NCBI GenBank assembly: GCA_902790215.1
Contig: CADAQX010000007.1
Coordinates: 1-64,000, forward strand
Origin: an uncultured Bacteroidota bacterium
Lineage (GTDB): Bacteria; Bacteroidota; Bacteroidia; Bacteroidales; P3
Reading direction: 5' to 3'
Length of the DNA: 64,000 bases
Both the position numbers and the translations under genes were made by a program. The notes below the pieces were generated by a model. That model did no database searches. It was given only the letters and a program-made list of their open reading frames with translations, and had not been told where the DNA came from. Of this stretch, positions 1 through 8,286 are shown in pieces. The stretch's first letter is position 1. Each line of letters starts with the position of its first letter.

Positions 1-2127
1 GTAGTCCCACGAGCAGTGGGGGCAGGTGGAGAAGTCTATGGTGAAGAGGGTGTCGCAGCCCGAGGGGGTCCAGTAGGTGGTGATGTAGTAGGTGTCGGTG
101 TATTCAAGCAGATGGTTGCGGAAGGTGTAGGTCCCTTCGCACAGGTGCACGGAGAAAGCCGAGTCGTAGTGGTTGTGTATCCAGATGGGTGCCCATAGAG
201 TGTCGGGCTTGAGGGTGAAGCAGCTGTCGTACTCGTAGGTGAAGACGCACATGACGCGGTATTTCCCGGTATCGTGGTAGGTGTGCACCTGCGGGGAGTC
301 GAAGCCTTCCTGGAGATGGGAGTAGGCGCGTGTGGTGCCGTCGCCGAAGTCCCAGAAGACGCTGTCGGCGGGGCGCTCGTCCCACGACCGGAAGGTGATG
401 GGGTCGTACATGCACCAGATGGAGTCCTCGCTCAGGCTGTCGGCGGGGATGCCGTTGACGGTGAGGCAGGTCTTGCCGGGTTGTGAATGGGGCAAGTTGA
501 CCACAGCCTGTTCTTCTGCTGCCGCTGAGGCCATCACAGCCATGAACTTGGCACCCGTAGTGCTCTTGATGTAGTGGGAGCCTTCCGAGACATACTGGCT
601 GTTAAAGTCAAAACGCGCATGGCTGTAGGGGGTGCCGGGAATGGGTGTGAAATAGTTCTCTATGTAGTAGCTGTCCACCATGATGGAGGAGGCATCCACC
701 GTGCGGGTGAAAATATAGAGTGAAGCATGCCTTGTCTGGCGATTGTTGTTGGCATCCACGTCGGTGATGGTGCCGAAGTTCACTTGCCCGTTGTGCCACC
801 ATTCCACAGGCTTCACTGCAAAGAAACCAGGGTCGCCGCCATACATGTCAAGGACACGGGGCATCCCGTACATAAGGTACTCTTTCATGATGACAGGGTG
901 TGTGGAGCTCACATAAAACGGTCCCTCGCCGGGCATGAGGGCGAACCATTCGGTCTCGTAGGCGTCGACCGTGAGGGTGCGGATGTTGTTGAAGCTGCGC
1001 GACCCGTCGTGAATGGTTATCATGGTGCTGTCGTGCAGTCCTGTGATGCGGATATAGTCGGTGTCGGAGTTGTAGACATTGGGAACCAAGAATTCCTTGC
1101 CTACATACTTTGTCGGCAGCGACTGTTCTATCATCAAATCCATCGTCGGAACGCCGCTATGGGGAAAGAGTACCGACCCGCCGCCTTCGAAGACGGCAAT
1201 GCGCTTGCAGTCGCGTGCCTTGATGCGGGTGCCGGTCAAATCCACCGTGAAGGTGTCCACAGTAATATAGGAAGCGTCAAAGGCGTGACGACGCATTTTT
1301 ACCGGCCTCGCAAGAGGAGAGACGCAGTCGTTCCAGAAAATATAATAACGGTAGTATGGCTCGAACAGGGGATAATATTTTTCCCTCACCTCGCCCACTC
1401 CCAACTGGAACATTTCGCCACGGGAAAGCGTCACTGTCACCGTGTCGCCCGGATGGCGGTTTGTCCAGTCCCAGTCGCTCAGCACGATGTCCACCACTGT
1501 ACTGTCCTCTACCGCCACGATGTCTATCGAGGCACAGGAGGGCGACATGTTGATGGGGGTTGTGATGGCTGTGTCGTTATAGTCTATCAGTTCCCTGAAA
1601 GCCTTTGGGGTCTGGACCACATACTCGTCGCGGAGCATTTCGGTGGGCAAAACATTGGTGGCGGCACTCGACCCCATTGAACGCACCCACAGGAACAGCG
1701 ACACGGTGTCGGTGCTCGTCACGTGAAATCCCCTAGGCTGCGGACGGTCACCAGTCTGTCCCACATAGGAGCGGTCGTACTCGATAGGGTAAGTGTAAGC
1801 AATAGTATCAATGAAGTGGCTTATCTCATAAGGGATGTTAATATAATTGGTGTCGGGTCCGCACATCTCGCGCCGCATGATATGCACAGTCTGAGAGTAA
1901 TCCAGCAGCGGACAGGTGACCGTCACGTCGCAGTCGCGCTCGCTCACCACATAGAGGCGCGAAGCGTTGTAGGAAAACCCAGCTCTTGTGCGGGGGAAGC
2001 AAACCCAGAAGTCAGTCCCCTGCGCAGCGAACTGCACTCCCCGCTGGTCGTAGGGGTCGTCCTGCTGGGCGTAGAGGGATGCCGTCAGCAGCAGTACAGA
2101 CAGTAGCGTGAGTATTTGTTTGGCCAT
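1..2127 (-). CDS. Secreted IgGFc-binding-like / PKD-domain surface protein (3' end missing)
   Basis: The frame is open from the ATG at 2127 to the window edge without a stop, giving 709 residues; the C-terminus lies outside. Residues 1-20 form a signal peptide ending ..SLYA before QQDD. Residues 37-46 read GTDFWVCFPR, the opening signature of the IgGFc-binding N-terminal domain common in Bacteroidota surface proteins. A PKD domain lies near the end of the visible part, with WDFGDG at 592-597 followed by a strand of the HTYHDTGKYRV type. After it comes Asp-Thr/Cys-rich sequence of the kind found in large secreted adhesins. It probably ends in a T9SS sorting or gliding-type C-terminal domain, but that is not visible. 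It lies downstream of the flippase on the same strand, with a repeat-filled 110 bp gap between them. The ligand is unknown; the family name does not prove IgG binding. Confidence 0.85.
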   Translation of the reverse strand, partial: MAKQILTLLSVLLLTASLYAQQDDPYDQRGVQFAAQGTDFWVCFPRTRAGFSYNASRLYVVSERDCDVTVTCPLLDYSQTVHIMRREMCGPDTNYINIPYEISHFIDTIAYTYPIEYDRSYVGQTGDRPQPRGFHVTSTDTVSLFLWVRSMGSSAATNVLPTEMLRDEYVVQTPKAFRELIDYNDTAITTPINMSPSCASIDIVAVEDSTVVDIVLSDWDWTNRHPGDTVTVTLSRGEMFQLGVGEVREKYYPLFEPYYRYYIFWNDCVSPLARPVKMRRHAFDASYITVDTFTVDLTGTRIKARDCKRIAVFEGGGSVLFPHSGVPTMDLMIEQSLPTKYVGKEFLVPNVYNSDTDYIRITGLHDSTMITIHDGSRSFNNIRTLTVDAYETEWFALMPGEGPFYVSSTHPVIMKEYLMYGMPRVLDMYGGDPGFFAVKPVEWWHNGQVNFGTITDVDANNNRQTRHASLYIFTRTVDASSIMVDSYYIENYFTPIPGTPYSHARFDFNSQYVSEGSHYIKSTTGAKFMAVMASAAAEEQAVVNLPHSQPGKTCLTVNGIPADSLSEDSIWCMYDPITFRSWDERPADSVFWDFGDGTTRAYSHLQEGFDSPQVHTYHDTGKYRVMCVFTYEYDSCFTLKPDTLWAPIWIHNHYDSAFSVHLCEGTYTFRNHLLEYTDTYYITTYWTPSGCDTLFTIDFSTCPHCSWDY

Positions 2128-2270
2128 ATTCCCTTTTAATTATTGCTTGATTGTTTGATTGCTTGATTATGTTTTTGTTGATATGTTGATACGTTGATAT
2201 GTTGATATGATGCGAGCCGTATAAACTTATCAACTTATCAACGGACAACGATAAATGCGGCAGCAACTAA
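2128..2270. repeat. Short-repeat intergenic element with GTTGATAT and TTGATTGCT arrays
   Basis: The gap between the flippase and the IgGFc-type gene holds a nonamer array (about 2141-2168, TTGATTGCT/TTGATTGTT units) and an octamer array (about 2175-2208, GTTGATAT units). These are followed by a core around ATGATGCGAGCCG and then TTATCAAC units. The stretch 2235-2268, ending in TGCGGCAGCAACT, is repeated exactly at 28201-28234. The last ten flippase codons and its TGA (2238-2240) lie inside this shared stretch. Confidence 0.85.
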
Positions 2271-3752
2271 TTTCACAGACTGCAGCAGTCCCTTCACCAT
2301 GTTCCGCTCGTTGTACAGCACCACGGCCACATACACACATACCGCCGCCGTGTTCAGCACCAGCCGCCACCCTGTGGACTCCGGCCTCAGCCACACCGTC
2401 AGGCCATACAGACCCAATGCCAAGACAAAGTAGCCCGCCAGGGGCAGCAGTTTGTACGGCACAGGGTTCTTGCGTCTGCCCACTGCATAGGAGAGCACCA
2501 TGCACACGCCATAGCCCGCAAGGCCACCCCAGGCGCAGGCCATATAGCCATAGCGCGGGACAAAGACGATGTTGATGGCCAGCAGCACCGCACACCCTAT
2601 GGCCGAAAAAACGGCACCCCACCACGTCTGCTCATTGAGCTTATACCAGAACGACAGGTTGAAATAAACACTCATGAACACTTCGGCCATCATCACAATG
2701 GGCACCACGCGCAACCCCTCCCAGTAGGACGGCGCGATGAAGTACTTGAACACATCGAGGTAGGCCATCACGGTAAGATAGGCCAGCAGTGCAAATATGA
2801 CGAAATACTTCATCACCACAGCCTGGTTCTCCTTGCTGTCGCGACTGCGCTGACCGCCGAACACAAACGGCTCGTAGGCATAGCGGAACGCCTGTGTAAT
2901 CAGAGCCATGATCATGGCTATCTTCACACATGCGCCGTAAATTCCCAACTGGACCTTGCCTTCCTCGCCCGGCACCAAGTGGTTGAAGCATATCTTGTCG
3001 GCCACCTGGTTCAGGATGCCCGCGATGCCGAACAGCAGGAGCGGCCACGTGTACCGCAGCATCTCCTTCAGCAGTTTCCAGTCTACGCCGCAGCGCAATT
3101 TGCGCAACTCGGGCAGGAAGCCCAGCGTGATGCCGGCCACGCAGATGAGGTTCACCACAAAGATGTAGCCTACCTGATAGTCGGGGTCGTACCACGGCAG
3201 CCAGCGGGGATGTGACTCATACAGCCCCGGAGCGACAAGGAAGATAAACAGATTCAGCCCGATGTTGCAAAAGATGAACAGCAGTTTCAGGGAGGCGAAC
3301 TTGATAGGCCTGCCCTGGAAACGCAGCAAAGCGTACAGTATCGCCTGGAAGGCATCTATCGCCACCACGCACCCCATCATGGTCAGGAACTCGGGATGTG
3401 CGTCGTAGCCCAGCGCGTGGGAGACGGGCTTGATAAAGCAAAAGAGCAGCAGTAAGAACACTGCCGACACCCCGCCCACGGCAGTGAGCGCCGTGGAGAA
3501 GACCGTGTCCGACCGCTCCCGGTACTTGTTGGCAAAATAAAAGAAGGTCGTCTCCATGCCGAAAGTGAGAATGACCAGCATCAGAGCCGTGTATGCATAA
3601 ATCTCGGTGACGATGCCGTAGCCCCCGGAGGTGGCGGCAATCTTGTAGGTGTACAGCGGAACAAGAAGATAGTTCAAAAAACGGCCTATAATGCTGCTCA
3701 TGCCGTAGATCATCGTGTCGGTAAACAGTCGTTTCAGAGAGTTTTGTGCCAT
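2238..3752 (-). CDS. Polysaccharide flippase (Wzx/MATE-like, oligosaccharide flippase family)
   Basis: The 504-residue protein is hydrophobic throughout, with about 12-14 membrane segments. Its N-terminus (LKRLFTDTMIYGMSSIIGRF) is typical of Bacteroidota polysaccharide biosynthesis/flippase proteins of the MOP superfamily. Such proteins move undecaprenyl-linked glycan units across the inner membrane for O-antigen, capsule or, in T9SS species, the polysaccharide that anchors secreted cargo. The length fits the family. A probable promoter motif at 3810-3840 is shared with two T9SS cargo genes. The last ten residues (LVAAAFIVVR) and the stop codon are encoded by a dispersed intergenic repeat also found at 28201-28234, so the natural C-terminus has probably been replaced. 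The glycan carried cannot be inferred. Confidence 0.85.
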   Translation of the reverse strand: MAQNSLKRLFTDTMIYGMSSIIGRFLNYLLVPLYTYKIAATSGGYGIVTEIYAYTALMLVILTFGMETTFFYFANKYRERSDTVFSTALTAVGGVSAVFLLLLFCFIKPVSHALGYDAHPEFLTMMGCVVAIDAFQAILYALLRFQGRPIKFASLKLLFIFCNIGLNLFIFLVAPGLYESHPRWLPWYDPDYQVGYIFVVNLICVAGITLGFLPELRKLRCGVDWKLLKEMLRYTWPLLLFGIAGILNQVADKICFNHLVPGEEGKVQLGIYGACVKIAMIMALITQAFRYAYEPFVFGGQRSRDSKENQAVVMKYFVIFALLAYLTVMAYLDVFKYFIAPSYWEGLRVVPIVMMAEVFMSVYFNLSFWYKLNEQTWWGAVFSAIGCAVLLAINIVFVPRYGYMACAWGGLAGYGVCMVLSYAVGRRKNPVPYKLLPLAGYFVLALGLYGLTVWLRPESTGWRLVLNTAAVCVYVAVVLYNERNMVKGLLQSVKLVAAAFIVVR

Positions 3753-3809
3753 AATGTAGCGTTTTTGTTTTCACACTTCAGTCGCCGTCGATGCAAAACC
3801 TTATTATAA

Positions 3810-3840
3810 TATAGAGTCGAAACAGCCGTTTTGGATACCC
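3810..3840 (-). promoter_or_regulatory. Candidate ECF-type promoter motif upstream of the flippase
   Basis: Read on the minus strand it is GGGTATCCAAAA, then TTTCGACTCT and TATA, ending 58 nt before the flippase ATG. Near-identical blocks precede the T9SS fn3 genes (36228-36259 and 41113-41144). The layout (GTAACC/GTATCC, about 15-17 nt, CGACTCT) resembles promoters of Bacteroidota ECF sigma factors; that assignment is inference. Confidence 0.5.
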
Positions 3841-4043
3841 CCCTGCATGCGTTATTTATATTTTTTTAACACTCCACACCTGTTTCTTCCGCCAACCAAG
3901 GCTTCCTACACCGTCAACGTACAAATAATAACGCGCCGGCACGCGAATTATTATATCCCCATTATTATTTTGATTGCCCAATTCACAATATATAATAATT
4001 CTTAACAGCGGGTGCGGACCGTTGCAGAAATGTTTTTTTTTTG

Positions 4044-4051
4044 TATTTTTG
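4044..4051 (+). promoter_or_regulatory. Bacteroidota -7 box (TATTTTTG) for the GH20 gene
   Basis: The box matches TAnnTTTG, 15 nt before the ATG at 4066. A TTG lies about 19 nt upstream (4022-4024), consistent with the -33 element. Confidence 0.65.
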
Positions 4052-4065
4052 CAATTTGATTTAAG

Positions 4066-5928
4066 ATGAAACCCATTAGGAACATAAGCCTGGCTGTGGC
4101 GGCGGCGGTAGCGCTGCTGGTGGCCGTGTCGTGCGGAAAGAAAGTCGAGATTACAGACTACTCCATTATCCCTGAGCCCGAATACATGGTGCAGAAGGGG
4201 CGCACCTTCACGCTGACATCCTCCACAAGGCTGTGTTTCGAGAACCTCGGCCGCAACACCCCCACCGCCAAATACATCACCACCTCGCTGCGCAGGATGC
4301 ATGTGCGTCCGGCCTTCATCGGCTCGCCTTCTAACGACTGCATCATCTTCGCCCTCAACGACACGGTGAACCCCGAGCTGGGCAGCGAAGGCTATCTGCT
4401 TCAGGTCCGTCCCGAGGGCATTTTCATCAGCGCCAACAGCGAGACGGGTATTTTCTATGCCTTCCAGACTTTTGTGCAGATGCTGCCGCCCGACATCACG
4501 CAAACGACCTACAGGCGCATCACGCTGCCCGAATGCACCATCCTCGACAAGCCCCGCTACAGCTGGCGCGGAAGCCTGCTCGATGTGTGCCGCCATTTCA
4601 TCCCCGTGAAAGAGGTGAAACGCCACCTCGACCTGATGGCCGCCTACAAGCTCAACAAGTTCGTGTGGCATCTGGCCGACGACCAAGGCTGGCGTATCGA
4701 GTCGGAACAGTATCCGGCGCTCAACGACGTGGGGTCGTGGCGTGTCAACCGCTCCGACTACCCTTGGGGCAGCGCACCGCCTCCCGCCCCGGGCGAGGAA
4801 CCCACCTACGGCGGTTTCTACACGCAACGCGAGATTGCCGAGATAGTGGCCTACGCCGCCCAGCGGCACATCGAGGTCATCCCCGCCATCGAACTGCCCG
4901 GACACTGCAGCGCCGTTCTTGCCGCCTACCCTTCGCTCGGCTGCAGCGGACAGCCGTACACGGTGGCCGTGGGTCCCTGCTGGCCGCCCTCTGCCCTGCT
5001 CTGCGCAGGCAACGACTCCACACTCCTGTTCCTCGACAGCCTCCTCGACGAGATTTCGACGCTCTTCCCCTCCGAATACATCCACATAGGATGCAGCCAG
5101 GCATGGTTCGGCAACTGGGAGCAGTGCCCAAAATGCCAGTCCAGGAAGCAGCGGCTGCACCTCCGCAGCGAAGAGGAGCTGGCGGGATGGCTTGTCACCC
5201 AGGTCGCCGCACACCTTGCCCGCAAGGGGAAGAAGGTTATGGGCTGGGACGACATGATCGACTTCGGCACACCGCCGACCGACGCAGCGGTGACCGCCTA
5301 TCGGGGCGACAGCCTCACGGGCATTGCCCTGCGACTATCCTCAGGTGTGGTGGCGGCCCCGTCGCAGTGGTGCAACTTCGACACCTACCAGGCCGACACA
5401 GCCCACCACCCCACAGCGTTCCCGGGGCAGTTGACGCTGCGGCAAGTCTACAACTTCGACCCCATGCCTCCGGGCATACCCGCCGTGCTGCGGCCGCTGC
5501 TGTGGGGCGGCATGTGTGTGCTGTGGACCGACTACATCCAGACCTACCACCAAGCCGAATACATGCTGCTGCCGCGCCTGTGCGCCTTTGCCGAATGCCT
5601 GTGGTCGCCTGCCGACAGCAAGGACTGGGATCGTTTCCGTCACAAGACCGAGCAGCACAAAAACCGCCTTCAAGCCGAGGGCTACACACCCTGCCGGGGG
5701 TCGTTCAAACCCGTTGTAACCAAGACCGCCGACGGCAGCGCACTGATTGTCACCGTCACCACCGAAGTGGAAGGCACCTACGTATACTACACCACCGACG
5801 GCAGCGAACCCTCGCCCGAGTCAGCCCTCTACACCTCTCCCCTGCACCTGCAGCCAGGCACACTCCTGCGCACCCTCTCCCTCTACCACGGGCAGCCTCA
5901 AGAGAGCGTCTACGACTACCGCCTATAA
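4066..5928 (+). CDS. GH20-family (beta-hexosaminidase-like) lipoprotein lacking the catalytic Asp-Glu
   Basis: This 620-residue protein starts with a lipoprotein signal peptide (lipobox ending at Cys24, AVSCGKK). It has the GH20 N-terminal domain, the GH20 barrel and a C-terminal chitobiase-type domain (YYTTDGSEPS). Barrel landmarks are clear: RGSLLDVCRHF, WHLADDQGWRIE, VIPAIELPGH, GWDDM, LWTDYI. The motif that should read HIGGDE is HIGCSQ at residues 340-345, so the catalytic Asp-Glu pair is Ser344-Gln345. Other usual acidic residues are also changed (VIPEI to VIPAI, LWTEY to LWTDY). GH20 enzymes remove terminal GlcNAc/GalNAc by substrate-assisted catalysis that needs this pair, so the protein is probably a carbohydrate-binding pseudoenzyme or has another activity. 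The frame is intact and long, so it does not look like a decaying pseudogene. Confidence 0.88.
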   Translation: MKPIRNISLAVAAAVALLVAVSCGKKVEITDYSIIPEPEYMVQKGRTFTLTSSTRLCFENLGRNTPTAKYITTSLRRMHVRPAFIGSPSNDCIIFALNDTVNPELGSEGYLLQVRPEGIFISANSETGIFYAFQTFVQMLPPDITQTTYRRITLPECTILDKPRYSWRGSLLDVCRHFIPVKEVKRHLDLMAAYKLNKFVWHLADDQGWRIESEQYPALNDVGSWRVNRSDYPWGSAPPPAPGEEPTYGGFYTQREIAEIVAYAAQRHIEVIPAIELPGHCSAVLAAYPSLGCSGQPYTVAVGPCWPPSALLCAGNDSTLLFLDSLLDEISTLFPSEYIHIGCSQAWFGNWEQCPKCQSRKQRLHLRSEEELAGWLVTQVAAHLARKGKKVMGWDDMIDFGTPPTDAAVTAYRGDSLTGIALRLSSGVVAAPSQWCNFDTYQADTAHHPTAFPGQLTLRQVYNFDPMPPGIPAVLRPLLWGGMCVLWTDYIQTYHQAEYMLLPRLCAFAECLWSPADSKDWDRFRHKTEQHKNRLQAEGYTPCRGSFKPVVTKTADGSALIVTVTTEVEGTYVYYTTDGSEPSPESALYTSPLHLQPGTLLRTLSLYHGQPQESVYDYRL

Positions 5929-5934
5929 CACAAT

Positions 5935-6060
5935 TGTCCGATTGCTTGACGAATTGAGAGTTGAGAATTGAGAATTGAGAAAACCCTAAAGCCCTTCAAA
6001 CCCTTAAACCCTTAAACCTTAAAACCTTCCAACCCTAAAACCCTTCAACCCTCCAAGCAA
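5935..6060. repeat. Intergenic arrays of TTGAGAA and CCCTTAAAC-type units
   Basis: The gap between the GH20 and EamA genes begins with TTGAGAA-type heptamers (about 5955-5980). It continues with a run of about ten 8-9 bp units of the CCCTTAAAC/CCCTTCAAC kind (about 5988-6055). No coding potential is seen. Confidence 0.75.
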
Positions 6061-6084
6061 TAATTTTCGCATTTTGCAGACCCA

Positions 6085-6987
6085 ATGAAGAAATCCCTCG
6101 TTTACATCCTGCTGGCCTTAGCCGCTGTCATTTGGGGTGTCAGCTTCATCCTCACCAAGGAGCTGTTTGTCACCGAGCCCCACATCACCGTGTTCATCAT
6201 CCTCACCTTCCGGCTGCTGCTTGCCTCGGCCGTGACAATCCCCGCGATGCTGCTGTTCAAGAAACTGGAGCCCATCCGAAAAGGCGACCTGAAATGGTTC
6301 CTGCTGCTGGCGTTGTTCGAGCCATTTATCTACAGCATCTGCGAGACGAGCGGAGTGCAGCTCGTGAGTGGCAGCATGGCTTCGATAGTGGTTGCCACCA
6401 TACCGCTGTTCGTGCCTTTTGGCATGGCCGTGGCCTACAAAGAGAAGATACGTGCCGTCACATTGGTGGGCATCGTGCTGTCCCTGGCCGGACTGGCGGT
6501 GATGCTGCTGCCCGGCGGCGCCGGCAATCTGGATGCCAACCCCGCAGGACTGGCCTGGCTGGCGGGGGCAGTGCTGACGGCCGTGTTTTTCACCATCGTG
6601 CTGGTAAAGCTGGTTGACCGCTACCGTCCGCTGACAATCACCGCCTACCAAAACCTGTTCGGATGCCTGTACTTCATCCCTTTCATGCTGGTCTTTAACG
6701 GCGAGAGCCTCCCGCTCCTTTCCTATTCTGGCAAAATGATCGTCATGCTGCTGGTGCTGGGCGTGTTCTGCAGCACGGTGGCCTATGTGTGCTACAACGT
6801 GGGCGTAGCACGGCTGGGAGCCAGCGCCGCCTGCATCTTCACCAACGTCATTCCCGTGTTCTCGCTGATTGCCGCCCTGCTGATAGGCCAGGAGCAGCTG
6901 TCGTGGAGCAAGCCCGTAGGCATGGCCATAGTGATAGTGGGCGTAGTGCTGGCCCAGCTGGAACTGAGAAAGAAGCCAGTGAAGTGA
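6085..6987 (+). CDS. EamA/DMT-family transporter
   Basis: This is a 300-residue integral membrane protein with about ten transmembrane helices in two repeated EamA halves. The N-terminal motif ILLALAAVIWGVSFILTKEL is typical of the RhaT/EamA drug/metabolite transporter superfamily. It acts in the inner membrane, exporting or importing a small metabolite; the substrate cannot be read from sequence. The length is normal. It is convergent with the phosphodiesterase gene, and the gap is filled by a repeat element. I see no clear -7 box upstream, only the short-repeat array. Confidence 0.88.
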   Translation: MKKSLVYILLALAAVIWGVSFILTKELFVTEPHITVFIILTFRLLLASAVTIPAMLLFKKLEPIRKGDLKWFLLLALFEPFIYSICETSGVQLVSGSMASIVVATIPLFVPFGMAVAYKEKIRAVTLVGIVLSLAGLAVMLLPGGAGNLDANPAGLAWLAGAVLTAVFFTIVLVKLVDRYRPLTITAYQNLFGCLYFIPFMLVFNGESLPLLSYSGKMIVMLLVLGVFCSTVAYVCYNVGVARLGASAACIFTNVIPVFSLIAALLIGQEQLSWSKPVGMAIVIVGVVLAQLELRKKPVK

Positions 6988-6989
6988 AA

Positions 6990-7080
6990 ATTGAACTCGT
7001 GAATTCGTTAATTCGTTAATTCGTGAGTCTTTGATGCGTCAAGGACTAACACATTAACACATTCACGCATTAACACATTC
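6990..7080. repeat. Repeat element with core GTCCTTGaCGCATCAAAGACT (copy 1)
   Basis: A core at about 7025-7048 can fold (AGTCTTTGA pairing with TCAAGGACT). It is flanked by TTCGTTAA units on the left and ACACATTA units on the right. The reverse complement of the core and one arm type recurs at 47101-47182. The element lies between convergent genes, so each gene meets an arm with stop codons. Confidence 0.75.
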
Positions 7081-7081
7081 A

Positions 7082-7576
7082 TTAAATTTTCAATTTATCA
7101 AAGTCCAGTATCTCCAAGTCCTTCGGCGTGCCGTCGATGGTAAAGCGCACCAGGGTGCCCACCTTGTGGAAACCCTGCCGTCCCGCCGCGCCGGGATTGA
7201 TGTGGAGCAGGTTCAGCTCCTTGTCATACATCACCTTGAGAATATGGCTGTGCCCGCACACAAAGATGTCGGGCCTGTCGTCCTGCAGAATCTTGAGGAT
7301 GTCGGGAGGATAGTGCCCCGGCCAGCCGCCGATATGGGTCAGCAGAACCTTGAGCCCCTCGCAGGTGAAGAGGCTCGTGGCCGGCACACGGTAGCGGAGG
7401 TCATATCCGTCCATATTGCCATAAACCGCCCTGAGGGGCTTGAAACGGCACAGCTCGTCATACACCCCTGCGCCCATGTCGCCGGCATGCCACAGCTCGT
7501 CGCAGTCCTCGAAGAATGTGTAAACCTGGCGCGGAACCACGCCGTGCGTGTCGGAAAGTACTCCAATGCGTTTCAT
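7082..7576 (-). CDS. YfcE/MJ0936-family metallophosphoesterase
   Basis: The 164-residue protein opens with RIGVLSDTHG, the first metal-binding motif of calcineurin-like phosphoesterases. It also has the internal motifs YGNMDG, LTHIGG and VCGHSH, all typical of the YfcE/MJ0936 phosphodiesterase family. The substrate is likely a phosphodiester, but none is established here. I place the start at the ATG at 7576, which overlaps the TGA of the upstream gene by one base (TGATG) and suggests translational coupling. A GTG one codon upstream is possible. It forms a two-gene operon with the GHKL ATPase. Confidence 0.88.
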   Translation of the reverse strand: MKRIGVLSDTHGVVPRQVYTFFEDCDELWHAGDMGAGVYDELCRFKPLRAVYGNMDGYDLRYRVPATSLFTCEGLKVLLTHIGGWPGHYPPDILKILQDDRPDIFVCGHSHILKVMYDKELNLLHINPGAAGRQGFHKVGTLVRFTIDGTPKDLEILDFDKLKI

Positions 7577-8124
7577 CACTGATTGGCGTGGATTTCCTCA
7601 AGGTTCTCGGCCACCATCTCCTTGAGGTAACGGATAATGGTGAGGTCATTCATGCTCATGCCGCCGAGAGCCTCCTTAATCTCGTCCGTGTCGAACACAA
7701 ACTCGCCCTCGTCAGTGACATAGGTGATGATAAAATGGATATCCTCGTGCTGGGAAACCAGCATGACCAGCGTGCCGGTCAGGTCGCCCATGGGGGGACG
7801 GTCCCAGTGGTCGTGCAGAAACCAAAACTCCAGCCGTGTGCCCTTGCCCACCTCGCTGGTCAGCTTCATGCCGCCGCCGCAGTTCTCCGTGTTCATCTTG
7901 ATCAGGGGGAGGCCGAGCCCCACCTTCCGCGTGGTGCGCGACGTGGTGTAAGGGTCGGTGACCTTCGCCAGGAACTCGGGCGACATGCCCTTGCCGTTGT
8001 CCTCTATAACGAAATGGAACAGGTTATCCTTAATGCTGTCACGGATTGTAAGCCTCACCTCGGTAGAATTGGCAGCAGTGGAATTCTCCATTAAATCATA
8101 CACATGCATCGATAATTCCTTCAT
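7576..8124 (-). CDS. GHKL-type ATP-binding protein
   Basis: This 182-residue protein carries a histidine-kinase-like ATPase fold. It has an N-box near residue 14 (ENSTAANSTEV), a G1 box (IEDNGKGM, about residues 40-47) and a G2 box (GLGLPLI, about 68-74). There is no dimerisation/phosphoacceptor domain, receiver domain or membrane segment, so it is a stand-alone cytosolic ATPase like anti-sigma kinases, not a complete sensor kinase. Similar short ATPases occur beside redox or hydrogenase genes in other anaerobes, but no such genes are visible here. It is the first gene of a pair coupled to the phosphodiesterase and has a clear -7 box 23 nt upstream. Confidence 0.82.
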   Translation of the reverse strand: MKELSMHVYDLMENSTAANSTEVRLTIRDSIKDNLFHFVIEDNGKGMSPEFLAKVTDPYTTSRTTRKVGLGLPLIKMNTENCGGGMKLTSEVGKGTRLEFWFLHDHWDRPPMGDLTGTLVMLVSQHEDIHFIITYVTDEGEFVFDTDEIKEALGGMSMNDLTIIRYLKEMVAENLEEIHANQ

Positions 8125-8146
8125 AATGGCAGATATTTTTTCAATG

Positions 8147-8154
8147 CAAAGATA
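8147..8154 (-). promoter_or_regulatory. Bacteroidota -7 box (TATCTTTG) for the GHKL/phosphodiesterase pair
   Basis: The minus-strand TATCTTTG is a perfect TAnnTTTG match, 23 nt upstream of the ATG at 8124. Confidence 0.65.
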
Positions 8155-8179
8155 CTAAAAAAAATAAAAAGGCGTTACT

Positions 8180-8286
8180 TTTGAGTTGAGAGTTGAAAGT
8201 TGAGAGTTGAAAGTTGCTGCCGCACCCGGATAATTCTCAATTCTCAACTTTCAACTTTCAACTCTCAACTTTCAACTCTCAAAACA
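8180..8286. repeat. Heptamer-armed element with TGCGGCAGCAACT core
   Basis: Left arm: TTGAGAG/TTGAAAG heptamers (8181-8213). Core: AGTTGCTGCCGCA at 8212-8224, followed by CCCGGATAA. Right arm: TCTCAAT/TTTCAAC heptamers up to four bases before the ATG at 8287. The two arms are roughly complementary and could form a long imperfect hairpin. Confidence 0.85.

Larger units (their letters stand above)
3753..4065. other. Divergent intergenic region (flippase / GH20)
   Basis: These 313 bp separate divergent genes and hold no plausible coding sequence. They contain the leftward promoter-like motif at 3810-3840 and the rightward -7 box at 4044-4051. The middle is AT-rich and shows none of the short tandem arrays found elsewhere. 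Confidence 0.7.

Noticed and set aside
8200-8286. An N-terminal extension of the lipoprotein starting at 8200
   Set aside because: It would translate only the repeat array and place 29 residues before a clear lipoprotein signal peptide.
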